The position numbers were made by a program, and so were the translations under genes. Shown in pieces: positions 1-8,284 of a stretch of 64,000 nt of DNA. Source of the stretch: Chryseobacterium antibioticum (GTDB taxonomy: Bacteria; Bacteroidota; Bacteroidia; Flavobacteriales; Weeksellaceae); the NCBI RefSeq assembly GCF_012927325.1, contig NZ_JABBGI010000004.1, positions 173,789-237,788 on the forward strand. Reading direction: 5' to 3'. Within the stretch, counting starts at the first letter, position 1, and each line of letters opens with the position of its first letter. The notes under the pieces were generated by a model. It worked only from the letters and a program-made list of their open reading frames with translations, did not search any database and was not told the origin of the DNA.

Positions 1-1
1 A

Positions 2-391
2 AATAAAAAAGAAGCAGAATTATTGGAAAAAGATCAGATCTTACTATTAAAGGAAAAAGAAACCAGACAGCTCGAAAAAAAATTAAATGCTTCATTTGAA
101 GAGACCGTTCAGTTAGCCAAGGAAAATAACCCTGAGTTTCTGACACGATTTATAGAAATATATCCTGAATTCATCAATAAATTACAACAAATCTCCCCCA
201 AACTACAAGCCAGCGAATTAAAATTGTGCGCTTTATTATTCCTTAATTTCTCTTCCAAAGATATTGCGAAATTTACGTTTACTTCTTCTCGAACGGTTCA
301 AAATCGCAAATATAATCTCCGTAAAAAACTAAATATTCCTTCCGATCTGGATATTAATATCTGGATGAATACTATTGTAAATGGAGATTGA
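2..391 (+). CDS. LuxR-like HTH regulator, C-terminal part (5' truncated by window edge)
   Basis: The reading frame is open to the left edge, so the true start lies outside the window; the first TTG at 23 is probably not the start. The visible part has a Lys/Glu-rich helical stretch followed by a C-terminal helix-turn-helix (about ASELKLCALLFLNFSSKDIAKF, then a recognition helix with SSRTVQNRKYNLRKKLN). This is the layout of flavobacterial TPR/coiled-coil regulators with a LuxR/GerE-type DNA-binding tail. The target is unknown. Its last 20 codons reappear as a diverged copy near 1057-1141. Confidence 0.7.
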   Translation, partial: NKKEAELLEKDQILLLKEKETRQLEKKLNASFEETVQLAKENNPEFLTRFIEIYPEFINKLQQISPKLQASELKLCALLFLNFSSKDIAKFTFTSSRTVQNRKYNLRKKLNIPSDLDINIWMNTIVNGD

Positions 392-412
392 TTTCTAAAT
401 AAAATACTTTTT

Positions 413-481
413 TTGACTTATCCCTTTAATAAATACCCTAAAAATACATGTTTTTGGGTATTTATTAAAGGGATAAGTCAA
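413..481. repeat. Long perfect inverted repeat (26-bp arms)
   Basis: Arms 413-438 and 456-481 are perfectly complementary; after one mismatch the stem continues 4 more bp, leaving a 7-nt loop. It starts 22 nt after the regulator stop and directly precedes a transposase remnant. It could be a terminator-like hairpin or a relic of abutted IS ends: the outer bases read TGACTT, and both nearby transposase remnants (834 and 2144) are followed by ATGACTT. No long T-run follows on the plus strand. Confidence 0.75.
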
Positions 482-483
482 TT

Positions 484-834
484 GAAGAAATAACGGATAC
501 CCTTGAATCAGCATCAATTTCCGTAAAAGGTCTTTTTATGAATGCCGATGCAGGTTTTGATTTTGTAGATCTACTTTTGGCTTGCGAACAAAAAGAAATA
601 ATTCCTAATATAGCATATAACAAAAGAAATAATAGCCAATACACTGAACGTATATTAGATAACAAGCTTTATAGAGAGCAATATTCGATCGAAAGGACAA
701 AAGCTTGGATGGATAGTTGTCGAACTATTCTTAATCGATTTGAAACAACTGTTTCAAGTTGGATAGGATTTAATTTTATAGCATTCATAATTATTGCAAT
801 TAAGAAATTTACAAAAGCTAAAAAGTCAAGATGA
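484..834 (+). pseudogene. DDE transposase C-terminal fragment (IS5-like)
   Basis: An open frame runs from just after the hairpin to 834 without a proper N-terminus. It contains the NADAGFD motif (second catalytic Asp), a PNIAYNKRN segment and YREQYSIERTKAWMDS with the catalytic-Glu region, ending in a hydrophobic helix and basic tail. This is the last third of an IS4/IS5-superfamily DDE transposase; the N-terminal half with the first Asp is missing. A second, more decayed copy of the same tail lies at 1810-2144. Family assignment is from motif memory, so the exact IS family is uncertain. Confidence 0.7.
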
Positions 835-925
835 CTTCAATAAATGAAGTTCCTTAAAGGAGGCTGTTCCAATAAAAAAACGATAAGCCAAATAATCGAA
901 ATCAAGACTTTATTCGAAGAGAATA

Positions 926-1035
926 CTTCGAGGCTTGCCTCGAGGTCAAAAGAGGAAAAGTATGAAAAACGGATGGTTTTTCATAAAACTAAAAATAGAA
1001 TCTCTTCCATTGAATCTCGGGGCTCTGCCCCGGGG
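926..1035. repeat. Pair of GC-rich palindromes in AT-rich DNA
   Basis: Two short palindromes stand out: 926-945 (core CGAGGC-TT-GCCTCG) and 1018-1032 (CGGGGC-TCT-GCCCCG, flanked by further GC). They lie about 75 nt apart in otherwise AT-rich sequence with no recognised gene. They look like REP-type dispersed palindromes, but copies elsewhere cannot be checked here. Frames across the block (844-1116, 935-1141) show no recognisable protein apart from the regulator tail at the end. Confidence 0.45.
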
Positions 1036-1056
1036 ATCATTTATTATCTATTCACA

Positions 1057-1141
1057 AACGAAATACCCGAAACCATATCCGAAAAAATTAGATATCCCTT
1101 CCGATCAGGATATTAATGTCCGGATTAAATCAATAAAATAA
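1057..1141 (+). pseudogene. Duplicated 3' end of the LuxR-like regulator gene
   Basis: The frame ends KKLDIPSDQDINVRIKSIK-stop. It matches the end of the first gene (KKLNIPSDLDINIWMNTIV) at protein level and over roughly 50 nt of DNA (aligning 331-382 with 1082-1133). Upstream the similarity fades. It is either the tail of a second regulator destroyed by insertions or the displaced original 3' end of a duplicated gene. Confidence 0.55.
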
Positions 1142-1375
1142 ATACGTATTTCATACTCTTTTGGAAGTTTATAAGAAATACTCTCTATGACCCTCCTCTT
1201 ATGTTTCTTTATTTGAAAGATAAATAAATCATTTAATAATTATATATACTTAAAAGTCAAATTATTACATTCGCAAAAATATAAATAGGTATCTGATAAG
1301 TACCTGTATTTTGTGTTGTTTTGGATGATTTTTCATCTCTTTGTTAGAAGAAATTTTCATAAAATTAAAACACAA

Positions 1376-1795
1376 ATGATGAAAAATTTTTTTTACAATT
1401 ACAGCGATAGCTTTTACAGCAGTTACTTTCGCTCAAACAAGGAATGTAGGGATTAATACTGCAACACCTATGGTGCTCTTGCTTTACCAAATGCTGGAGG
1501 AGCTCCTGTTCAGGGAAGTATCGATTTGATTGTAGATGGGGTTAAAGCTATATCAAGTTATTATTCCGCTACAGATGCTCCATCTGGTCTGTTGTCTACA
1601 CTTGGAAATTATTCTACTGCACAAAAAGTAATAAGTAATTTCCCAGCAGGGACCCATACCATAAAGCTGCAAGCCAAAAGCTGGTTTAATACAACCAGAT
1701 TTAATACTGATCCTTTTGCCGCAGGGTACGCAGGATCTACGGCAGCAGATAGTCAGGCAATGAAGGCAAGAATTAGCATAATAGCATTAAATTGA
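1376..1795 (+). pseudogene. Frameshifted secreted protein
   Basis: Reading from ATG 1376 or 1379 gives a start, but the natural signal peptide (TITAIAFTAVTFAQ) lies in a different frame after a T-run at about 1385-1392. A second shift near 1470 is needed to enter the longer frame that ends NFPAGTHTIKLQAKSW...MKARISIIALN at 1795. With both shifts repaired it would be a roughly 135-residue exported protein of the small flavobacterial beta-sandwich type. No function can be assigned. The two frameshifts make it a pseudogene. Confidence 0.6.
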
Positions 1796-1809
1796 TTATT
1801 TATTAATAA

Positions 1810-2144
1810 TAAAATAACTCAAAGATTAGAAAAAGCAGAAGGATTATTTGTTAATGCAGATGCTGGTTTTGATTCCTGGAATATCAGAAAACACTGTGAA
1901 AGTAAGGATATTTTACCCCAATATTGCTTTCAATAAACGGAATGGAACAGATACGGAAGATTGTTATTTTGATGAAATTTTATACAGGGAAAGATTGCTA
2001 TAGAAAGAACAACTGCAATGGCTAGACAGCTTTAGATCACTGCTTAACCGTTTTGACAAAACAGTATCGAGTTGGAAGTCTTTCAATTATATAGCTTCTA
2101 TAATAATAGCTCTGAAGAAATTTTATAAAACTAAAAAAGTTTAA
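1810..2144 (+). pseudogene. Decayed DDE transposase tail, second copy
   Basis: Translating with at least three frame changes gives ITQRLEKAEGLFVNADAGFD, then NIAFNKRN, then IERTTA, then LDSFRSLLNRFDKTVSSW and a tail ending KKV-stop at 2144. It is clearly homologous to the fragment at 484-834 (NADAGFD, NKRN, IERT, SSW, ALKKF blocks in the same order). It sits 19 nt upstream of the sugar operon, so that operon's left boundary is a transposon scar. Confidence 0.7.
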
Positions 2145-2163
2145 ATGACTTAATTAAAAAAAA

Positions 2164-3078
2164 ATGAATACAAATCACCACCCTACACTAATAGTTTTAG
2201 CAGCTGGAATGGGCAGTAGATACGGAAGTCTCAAACAGATAGACACATTTACACCACAGGGAGATACTATTATAGATTTTTCTTTATATGATGCATTGCA
2301 AGCAGGTTTTAAGAAATTTGTTTTCATCATTCGTAAGAATTTTGAAAAAGAATTTAAAGAGATATTTGAAAAAAAATTAAAAAGGAAAGCCGAAATAGAA
2401 TATGTATTTCAGGAAATAGATACTGTTCCAGCAAAATATCTTAATACAGAACGTGCCAAACCATGGGGTACCGGGCATGCATTATTACTTACTAAAGATG
2501 TGGTACACGAAAATTTTGCCATTATTAATGCTGATGATTTTTATGGGAGAGATGCCTTTATGGTTATGTATGATTTTCTAAAAGAAACAGACATCAACTC
2601 TTATAATTTTAGTATGATAGGTTATTTATTGAAAAATACGGTTTCAGATCATGGTTATGTTTCCCGAGGGGTATGTGATGTAGATTTTAATGGAAACTTA
2701 TTAAACGTGACTGAAAGAACTCACATAGAGAAAAATAAAAACGAATTAAGGTACAAAGAAGAAGATGAGACCTTTACAACAATTGAAGGGGATGTAACAG
2801 TATCAATGAATTTTTGGGGATTCACACCAAAGTGCTTTGAACTTGTTGATGATTCTTTTAGAAGATTTTTGGAAAAAAATAAAGGAAGTTTAAAAGCAGA
2901 ATACTATTTACCAACTTTGGTTGCCGACAGTATAGGATCTAGAAAAGCTAATGTGAAATTACTGAAATCTAACGACAAGTGGTTCGGAGTTACATATCCT
3001 GAAGATAAAAAAATTGTGCAAAAAGCTATTTCAGAATTAAGAATGAAGAAACTTTATCCAGAGAACTTATGGGAATAA
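2164..3078 (+). CDS. Sugar-1-phosphate nucleotidyltransferase
   Basis: This 304-residue protein starts with the nucleotide-binding signature of the GT-A-like sugar nucleotidyltransferases (VLAAGMGSRYGSLKQ, residues 11-25). NADDFYG further on is the usual metal/phosphate region. The family moves a nucleotidyl group from NTP to a sugar-1-phosphate. The next genes encode a NahK-like kinase and an epimerase, so the likely reaction is HexNAc-1-P + UTP to UDP-HexNAc; substrate choice is inferred from context only. It is the first gene of the cluster, which begins immediately after a transposase remnant, and no convincing promoter is visible. Confidence 0.85.
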   Translation: MNTNHHPTLIVLAAGMGSRYGSLKQIDTFTPQGDTIIDFSLYDALQAGFKKFVFIIRKNFEKEFKEIFEKKLKRKAEIEYVFQEIDTVPAKYLNTERAKPWGTGHALLLTKDVVHENFAIINADDFYGRDAFMVMYDFLKETDINSYNFSMIGYLLKNTVSDHGYVSRGVCDVDFNGNLLNVTERTHIEKNKNELRYKEEDETFTTIEGDVTVSMNFWGFTPKCFELVDDSFRRFLEKNKGSLKAEYYLPTLVADSIGSRKANVKLLKSNDKWFGVTYPEDKKIVQKAISELRMKKLYPENLWE

Positions 3079-3178
3079 TCTAACATGACAACTAGTAAAT
3101 TTATCCTATTTCCTCAAATAGTACTTATTAAAAATTTCCTACAGCATTATATTGAAAACAAATCCAGAACCAAAGGCC

Positions 3179-4258
3179 ATGAGAGAAAAAGAGATCCAAT
3201 CAATTTTTGATCAGTTTGAACACAAGTTTAATTTTCAATCGTATAGCGAACTAATATCAGGGCACATAAATGATACATTTCTTATTCTTACTGATGCCAA
3301 TGAACATTATGTTTTACAGTGCATTAATCACAATGTATTCAAAAATGTTCCCGGTCTTATAAGTAATAAGGTTACTGTTAGTAATCATCTATTAAATAAG
3401 TTAAATTATTTATCCCCAAAAGAAATTGGAAAAAAAGTACTTTGCTTTATTAAAGCAAAAAGCAGCGAAAATTTTTATTATACGGATGGAATCAATTATT
3501 GGAATCTGATGCCCTATATTGAAGAGGGAAAAACACATGAAGTAGTAACTAATAGTGAAATTGCGTACGAAGGAGGTAAATTAATGGGAGAATTTTTAAA
3601 TCTAACATCAGATTTAGATAATTCTAAGCTCGTAGAGGTAATTCCAAAATTCCATGATATGTCTTTCCGTTTTCAGCAATATAAACTTGCTCTTCAAAGC
3701 GCTAGAGTTGATCGTCTTAAAAAAGCAGAACTTTATATCAATTGGGTTTCAAAACTAAGAGACGAAATGCAGATTCTTCAGAATCTCAAAGAAATAGGAA
3801 AAATACGAATAAGGGTTACCCATAATGATACTAAAATATCAAACATGCTTTTTGATGAAAAAAATATCGGAATGTGTGTGTTAGATACAGATACCGTAAT
3901 GCCTGGTATTGTACATTATGATTTCGGCGATGCTATTCGTACGATTTGTAATACAGCTACAGAAGACGAAATCGATTTATCAAAAGTTGAGTTTAATTTA
4001 GAATTTTACAAAAGTTATGTTAGAGGTTTTTTGGAAAAAACAGGCGAAACTTTAACGCCAATCGAAATAGAATATTTACCCTTAGCAGCAAAAACTATGA
4101 TATTTATTATAGGATTAAGATTTCTTACAGACTATCTCAATAATGATGTTTATTTCAAAACCAAATATTCTGAACACAATCTTGATCGTACCAAAAATCA
4201 ATTCAAATTGATTTATAGTTTAGAGCAAAAATACAACGAAATGGAAATTAATCTATGA
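3179..4258 (+). CDS. Phosphotransferase, N-acetylhexosamine 1-kinase-like
   Basis: The fold is aminoglycoside-phosphotransferase type. The catalytic loop is HNDTKISN (about residues 215-222) and the metal-binding segment is LDTDTVMPG (about 235-243), followed by HYDFGDAIR. Those sequence variants are typical of NahK/LnpB-type kinases that phosphorylate the anomeric carbon of GlcNAc/GalNAc. I use the ATG at 3179; an in-frame TTG at 3152 would add nine residues. The stop overlaps the next gene by 4 bp (ATGA), so the two are probably translationally coupled. Confidence 0.8.
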   Translation: MREKEIQSIFDQFEHKFNFQSYSELISGHINDTFLILTDANEHYVLQCINHNVFKNVPGLISNKVTVSNHLLNKLNYLSPKEIGKKVLCFIKAKSSENFYYTDGINYWNLMPYIEEGKTHEVVTNSEIAYEGGKLMGEFLNLTSDLDNSKLVEVIPKFHDMSFRFQQYKLALQSARVDRLKKAELYINWVSKLRDEMQILQNLKEIGKIRIRVTHNDTKISNMLFDEKNIGMCVLDTDTVMPGIVHYDFGDAIRTICNTATEDEIDLSKVEFNLEFYKSYVRGFLEKTGETLTPIEIEYLPLAAKTMIFIIGLRFLTDYLNNDVYFKTKYSEHNLDRTKNQFKLIYSLEQKYNEMEINL

Positions 4259-5181
4259 AAAAATATCTCATTACAGGTGGGTCAGGGTTCATCGGAAGTC
4301 ATATTGCTGAAGAACTATCAAAAAATGGGCATCATGTTATCGTATTAGATAATTTAAGGACAGGATTCAAAAAAAATATGGAAGGATTAGATGTAGAATT
4401 TATCAATGGGGATATAAGGGATAAAAACATTCTTTTACAATATGCACAAGAAGCCACAGCTATTTTTCACCTCGCGGCATTAGTAAGTGTACCAGAGTCT
4501 TTAGTAAATATTTCGGAGTGTATTGATATCAATACACATGGAACTATCAATGTTTTAGAAGCTGCTAAAAGCAATTATGGTTGTAAGGTTATTTTATCAA
4601 GCTCTGCTGCAAATTATGGAGATGATCCCATTCTTCCTAAAATAGAAAGCATGATTCCCAAACCTATGACTCCATATGCCATCAGTAAATTAGATGGAGA
4701 ATATTACCTAGATATGTACCGAAAACAATGGCAAATACCCACTGTATCATTGAGATATTTTAATGTTTTTGGTTCGAGACAAAATCCTAATTCTGCCTAT
4801 GCAGCTGCCGTTCCCATTTTTATAAATAAAGCATTGAAAAATGAACCGATTACTATTTATGGAGATGGAAATCAAACTAGAGATTTCATTTATGTAAAAG
4901 ATATAGTTCGGGCTAATATTTTTGCATCAGAAAAAGGAGATTCTATTTATAATGTTGCTTTAGGGCACAGTACTTCTATTATTGAGCTTGTTATAAAGAT
5001 TATTGAAATTACTAATTCAAAATCACCAATTGTCTTTTTAGAAGAACGGGCAGGAGATATTAAGCATTCAACAGCAGATCCTTCTAAGTTTCAACAATTA
5101 GGATTTAAACCTCTTTATTCATTAGACCAAGCATTATTAGAAACAATAGATTACTATGATAGAAGAAATATTGAAACGTAA
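4255..5181 (+). CDS. NAD-dependent sugar epimerase/dehydratase (UDP-HexNAc 4-epimerase-like)
   Basis: This is an extended short-chain dehydrogenase. It has the Rossmann motif TGGSGFIGSH (residues 7-16), the SSSAANYGD active-site strand, YAISK (Tyr141/Lys145 catalytic pair) and RYFNVFG followed by DGNQTRDFIYVKD. It resembles GalE/WbpP enzymes that interconvert UDP-Glc(NAc) and UDP-Gal(NAc). Coupled to the preceding kinase by a 4-bp overlap, it completes a kinase-uridylyltransferase-epimerase set like the lacto-N-biose salvage pathway. GlcNAc versus non-acetylated specificity cannot be told from sequence. Confidence 0.85.
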   Translation: MKKYLITGGSGFIGSHIAEELSKNGHHVIVLDNLRTGFKKNMEGLDVEFINGDIRDKNILLQYAQEATAIFHLAALVSVPESLVNISECIDINTHGTINVLEAAKSNYGCKVILSSSAANYGDDPILPKIESMIPKPMTPYAISKLDGEYYLDMYRKQWQIPTVSLRYFNVFGSRQNPNSAYAAAVPIFINKALKNEPITIYGDGNQTRDFIYVKDIVRANIFASEKGDSIYNVALGHSTSIIELVIKIIEITNSKSPIVFLEERAGDIKHSTADPSKFQQLGFKPLYSLDQALLETIDYYDRRNIET

Positions 5182-5272
5182 GAAATAGTATTCTTATAAC
5201 TGAAAAAAAATTTAGAAATACAAATTCTATATATATAAATTTAATTTTAGCCCTTCCAAAAACCAAATTAAT

Positions 5273-7201
5273 ATGTTAAAGAGCACAATAGATTCCTCTA
5301 CAGGATTTGAAAAAAGATTTGAAAAGATAGAAACAGTTATATTCACGGATTCACTTTCAGCTTCAAAATCCGTGGCAAAAGAGATCTCAGATCTTATACG
5401 TGTAAAGCAGTCTCAAAAACAACCTTGTATTTTAGGGCTGGCAACAGGTTCCTCGCCCAAGAGTTTATACGCCGAATTGGTACGCATGCACAGGGAAGAA
5501 GGCTTAAGTTTCAAAAACGTAATCACCTTCAACCTTGACGAATATTATCCTATGGAACCAGATTCCGTACATAGTTATGTTCGTTTTATGAAAGAGTTAT
5601 TGTTTGATAAAGTAGATATTCTTCCTGAAAACTATCATATTCCTGACGGAACATTATCTAAAGAAGAAATAGCAGACTACTGTACTGAATACGAACTTAA
5701 AATAGAAGCCTTAGGCGGAATAGATTTGCAGATTCTAGGTATTGGCGGTAATGGTCATATTGGGTTTAATGAATCGGGCTCCTTGCAAAATTCCAAAACC
5801 CGTCTTGTAGCATTAGATCATATCACAAGAGTAGCAGCAAGCAATGAGTTTTTAGGACTGCCAAATACTCCTAGAACAGCTATTACATTGGGAGTAAAGA
5901 AAATAATGGAAGCGAAAAGAGTAATACTATTAGCGTGGGGTGAATCTAAATCAAAAATTATAAAAGAGTCCGTAGAAGGTACGGTTACCAACCTAGTACC
6001 AGCTTCCTATTTGCAAGAACACAAAAACGCTACTTTTGTATTGGATCAAGGAACAGCTCATAAACTTACCCGAATTAATACTCCATGGTTGGTAGAAAAA
6101 ATAGAATGGACTGATGCATTAATCCGAAAAGCAGTTTTGGGATTAGCCCAAAAAATAAAAAAACCTATATTAAAGCTTACCGATTCTGATTATATAGAAA
6201 ACGGAATGAGCGATTTGTTGGCAGACAAAGGGCCAGCTTACAATATCAATATCCAAATCTTCAATAAATTACAACACACTATAACTGGTTGGCCAGGAGG
6301 TAAGCCAGGAGCAGATGACAGTAACAGACCAGAAAGAAAAATCCCGGCTAAGAAAAGAGTTCTTATATTCAGTCCACATCCAGATGATGATATTATTAGT
6401 ATGGGTGGAACTTTCATAAGACTACACCAACAGGGGCATGAAGTTCATGTAGCTTATCAAACCTCTGGAAATATAGCAGTAGCGGATTCTGAAGCATTGC
6501 GATTTGCAAATTTTGTGTGTGATTACAATGAAATGTTTGGCATAGAAAATGGTGCAGCGCAAAAGATTTTTGAAAAGGCAATCAAATTTTTGCAAAATAA
6601 AAAAAATAGTGATATAGACATTCCTGAAGTAAGACAAATAAAGGGTTTAATAAGAAAAGGAGAAGCAAGATCCACTTGCCATTACGTGGGAATACCAGAC
6701 AGCCAGATTCATTTTTTGCAAATGCCCTTCTATGAAACAGGCAGAATAGAAAAAAAACCATTGAGCAAAGAAGACATAGAAATTGTAATAGATATAATAG
6801 ACAAAGTAAAACCACATCAAATATATGCGGCTGGTGATTTAGCAGATCCTCATGGAACGCATAAAGTGTGTTTAGATTCTATTTTTGAATCTGTTAAAAA
6901 TTTAAAATCGAAGGAATACATGAAAGATTGTTGGTTATGGTTATATAGAGGGGCATGGAAAGAGTGGTCTATAGAAGAAATAGAAATGGCAGTTCCACTA
7001 AGCCCAGACCAAATTTTGGAGAAACGCTATGGGATTTTCAAACATCAATCTCAAAAAGATGGAGTAGTATTCCAAGGGACAGACACGAGAGAATTCTGGC
7101 AAAGAGCAGAAGAAAGAAACAGAGAAACGGCAGAAACTTATCATAAAATGGGACTTGCAACTTATGCTGCCATGGAAGCTTTTGTAAGGTGGGAATTCTA
7201 A
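5273..7201 (+). CDS. nagB: Glucosamine-6-phosphate deaminase fused to PIG-L family deacetylase
   Basis: This 642-residue protein has two domains. Residues about 1-290 are NagB: GLATGSSP, NLDEYYPM and GIGGNGHIGFNE carry the active-site Asp/His/Glu set that converts glucosamine-6-P to fructose-6-P and ammonia. Residues about 355-642 are a PIG-L/LmbE zinc deacetylase (HPDDD near 368-372; a later GDLADPHGTHK His segment). Such fusions recur in Bacteroidetes. As the last gene of the cluster it would channel amino sugars into glycolysis. The natural substrate of the deacetylase half is not established. A 91-nt gap separates it from the epimerase gene. Confidence 0.9.
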   Translation: MLKSTIDSSTGFEKRFEKIETVIFTDSLSASKSVAKEISDLIRVKQSQKQPCILGLATGSSPKSLYAELVRMHREEGLSFKNVITFNLDEYYPMEPDSVHSYVRFMKELLFDKVDILPENYHIPDGTLSKEEIADYCTEYELKIEALGGIDLQILGIGGNGHIGFNESGSLQNSKTRLVALDHITRVAASNEFLGLPNTPRTAITLGVKKIMEAKRVILLAWGESKSKIIKESVEGTVTNLVPASYLQEHKNATFVLDQGTAHKLTRINTPWLVEKIEWTDALIRKAVLGLAQKIKKPILKLTDSDYIENGMSDLLADKGPAYNINIQIFNKLQHTITGWPGGKPGADDSNRPERKIPAKKRVLIFSPHPDDDIISMGGTFIRLHQQGHEVHVAYQTSGNIAVADSEALRFANFVCDYNEMFGIENGAAQKIFEKAIKFLQNKKNSDIDIPEVRQIKGLIRKGEARSTCHYVGIPDSQIHFLQMPFYETGRIEKKPLSKEDIEIVIDIIDKVKPHQIYAAGDLADPHGTHKVCLDSIFESVKNLKSKEYMKDCWLWLYRGAWKEWSIEEIEMAVPLSPDQILEKRYGIFKHQSQKDGVVFQGTDTREFWQRAEERNRETAETYHKMGLATYAAMEAFVRWEF

Positions 7202-7206
7202 AAAAT

Positions 7207-7345
7207 TAGGCAATGTCCTTAATCAAAGGATATAAACGTCATACAGTAGTAGATAAGAATGGATTTTTTTTTAGCTGTCATGGTCTCAGTAACGAGCATC
7301 CACAACAGTGAGGCAGTAGATTTGTTAATGAGAACCCTGTTTTAT
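7207..7345 (+). pseudogene. Internal fragment of an IS5-like transposase, frameshifted
   Basis: The conceptual peptide IKGYKRHTVVDKNGF, then after a +1 slip in the nine-T run at 7264-7272, LAVMVSVTSIHNSEAVDLLMRTL, matches the region between the first and second catalytic Asp of IS5-type transposases (KGxKRHxxVDxxG...LAV). Both ends are missing. The right end runs into the IS200/IS605 element, which appears to have inserted into it. With the tails at 484-834 and 1810-2144, the sugar operon has transposase debris on both sides. Confidence 0.6.
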
Positions 7346-7368
7346 TGGTCTCAGAAATAGTTAAAACT

Positions 7369-7384
7369 ATGCACTTTAGTGCAT
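7369..7384. repeat. Left-end palindrome of the IS200-like element
   Basis: ATGCACT-TT-AGTGCAT forms a 7-bp stem 37 nt upstream of the transposase start. Y1 transposases recognise such subterminal hairpins as single strands. Confidence 0.6.
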
Positions 7385-7420
7385 TTTACTTTCAGTTTCT
7401 AAAAATGTTATCTTTGTTTT

Positions 7421-7855
7421 GTGGATTATCAACGTAGCAATGGTCATAGTGTAAGTAGGTTAACAGCACATATTGTATGGGTTACTAAATATCGTTTTCC
7501 AGTATTGGAGGGTGATATTAAATTACGCTGTCGTAGTATTTTGCTTCAAATTTGCCAGGCAGAAGATATTAGAATTTTGAAAGGAGTTGTCTCTAAAGAT
7601 CATGTTCATATGCATATAGAATATCGCCCTAATCAAGATATAAGTAGTCTTGTTAAACTATTCAAAGGTCGAAGCTCTAGGAAACTTCAAATTGAATTTC
7701 CTGAATTGAAACAACGTTATTGGGGACGTCATTTTTGGGCAATAGGATTTGGTTGTTGGAGCACTGGCAATATTACGGATGAAATGCTTAACGAGTATTT
7801 GGAACATCATCGAAACCCAACTGATCAAGACCAAAGTAATTTTATCATTGAGTAG
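7421..7855 (+). CDS. tnpA: IS200/IS605 family transposase TnpA (Y1 HUH)
   Basis: This 144-residue protein is of normal family length. The HUH metal-binding motif is in DHVHMHIEY (about residues 60-67). The nucleophile is probably Tyr126 in NEYLEHH, the position of the catalytic Tyr in IS608 TnpA. It would cut and join single-stranded ends at the flanking palindromes, moving the element during replication. The start used is GTG 7421. All core motifs look intact, so it may still be active. Confidence 0.9.
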   Translation: MDYQRSNGHSVSRLTAHIVWVTKYRFPVLEGDIKLRCRSILLQICQAEDIRILKGVVSKDHVHMHIEYRPNQDISSLVKLFKGRSSRKLQIEFPELKQRYWGRHFWAIGFGCWSTGNITDEMLNEYLEHHRNPTDQDQSNFIIE

Positions 7856-7868
7856 TAATACTCGAATC

Positions 7869-7915
7869 GTGGACTTTAAGTCCACAAACCAAACCTATGG
7901 ACTTTAAGTCCATAG
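7869..7915. repeat. Right-end tandem palindromes of the IS200-like element
   Basis: Two near-identical hairpins follow the transposase: 7869-7885 (8-bp stem) and 7895-7915 (10-bp stem). They share the core TGGACTTTAAGTCCA. Doubling of the right-end hairpin is unusual; one of them may be a duplicated recognition site. Confidence 0.65.
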
Positions 7916-7972
7916 TGGTTTAGTTAATCACAAATATGACAGATTTTTCAACATGAATTAAATAAATATGCT

Positions 7973-8216
7973 TTAAACTTTCTCCTCCTCAGGAATCAAA
8001 AGCTTCCCCCAATCATTCAGCGGCCAAAGAATCTCTACCAGTTTTCCTCCAAGTTCCGTTAATGTATACTCACTTTTGGAGGTAATTCATTAAACGATTG
8101 TTTAACCAAAATGCCATTCTCCACCATTTCATTAAGCTGCTTGTTTAAAATTCTGCGGTCAACTTTAGCAATCCCACGAAGAAATTCACTCGGACTTGAA
8201 ATTGAAAGATTAAAAA
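7973..8216 (-). pseudogene. HxlR-family regulator remnant
   Basis: On the minus strand the frame reads FLRGIAKVDRRILNKQLNEMVENGILVKQSFNELPPK; after loss of one base in the A-run it continues SEYTLTELGGKLVEILWPLNDWGK and stops at 7973. This is the winged-helix core and C-terminal helix of an HxlR-type repressor (the YxLTxxG motif is diagnostic). The N-terminal third with the conserved Cys is absent. An N-terminal deletion plus a frameshift makes it non-functional. Confidence 0.65.
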
Positions 8217-8284
8217 TTTAACCATTAGAAGATCTGAGTGATCTGAGAAATCTGCGGGAGAAAAAAACTTCAAACATATGTAAA

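Larger units (their letters stand above)
7345..7935 (+). mobile_element. IS200/IS605-type insertion sequence
   Basis: A single Y1-transposase gene is framed by subterminal palindromes, as expected for this family: one at 7369-7384 on the left and two on the right (7869-7885 and 7895-7915). There are no terminal inverted repeats or target duplications, which also fits. No accessory tnpB is present, so it is IS200-like. Outer limits are estimated to within about 20 nt because cleavage sites cannot be read by eye. Confidence 0.7.

Noticed and set aside
844..1141. Two overlapping frames (90 and 68 aa) read through the GC palindromes
   Set aside because: Content is palindrome translation plus the duplicated regulator tail; no start context, no family resemblance.
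2164..7201. Polysaccharide biosynthesis cluster
   Set aside because: No glycosyltransferase, flippase or polymerase genes are present; the kinase/NagB content fits salvage better.
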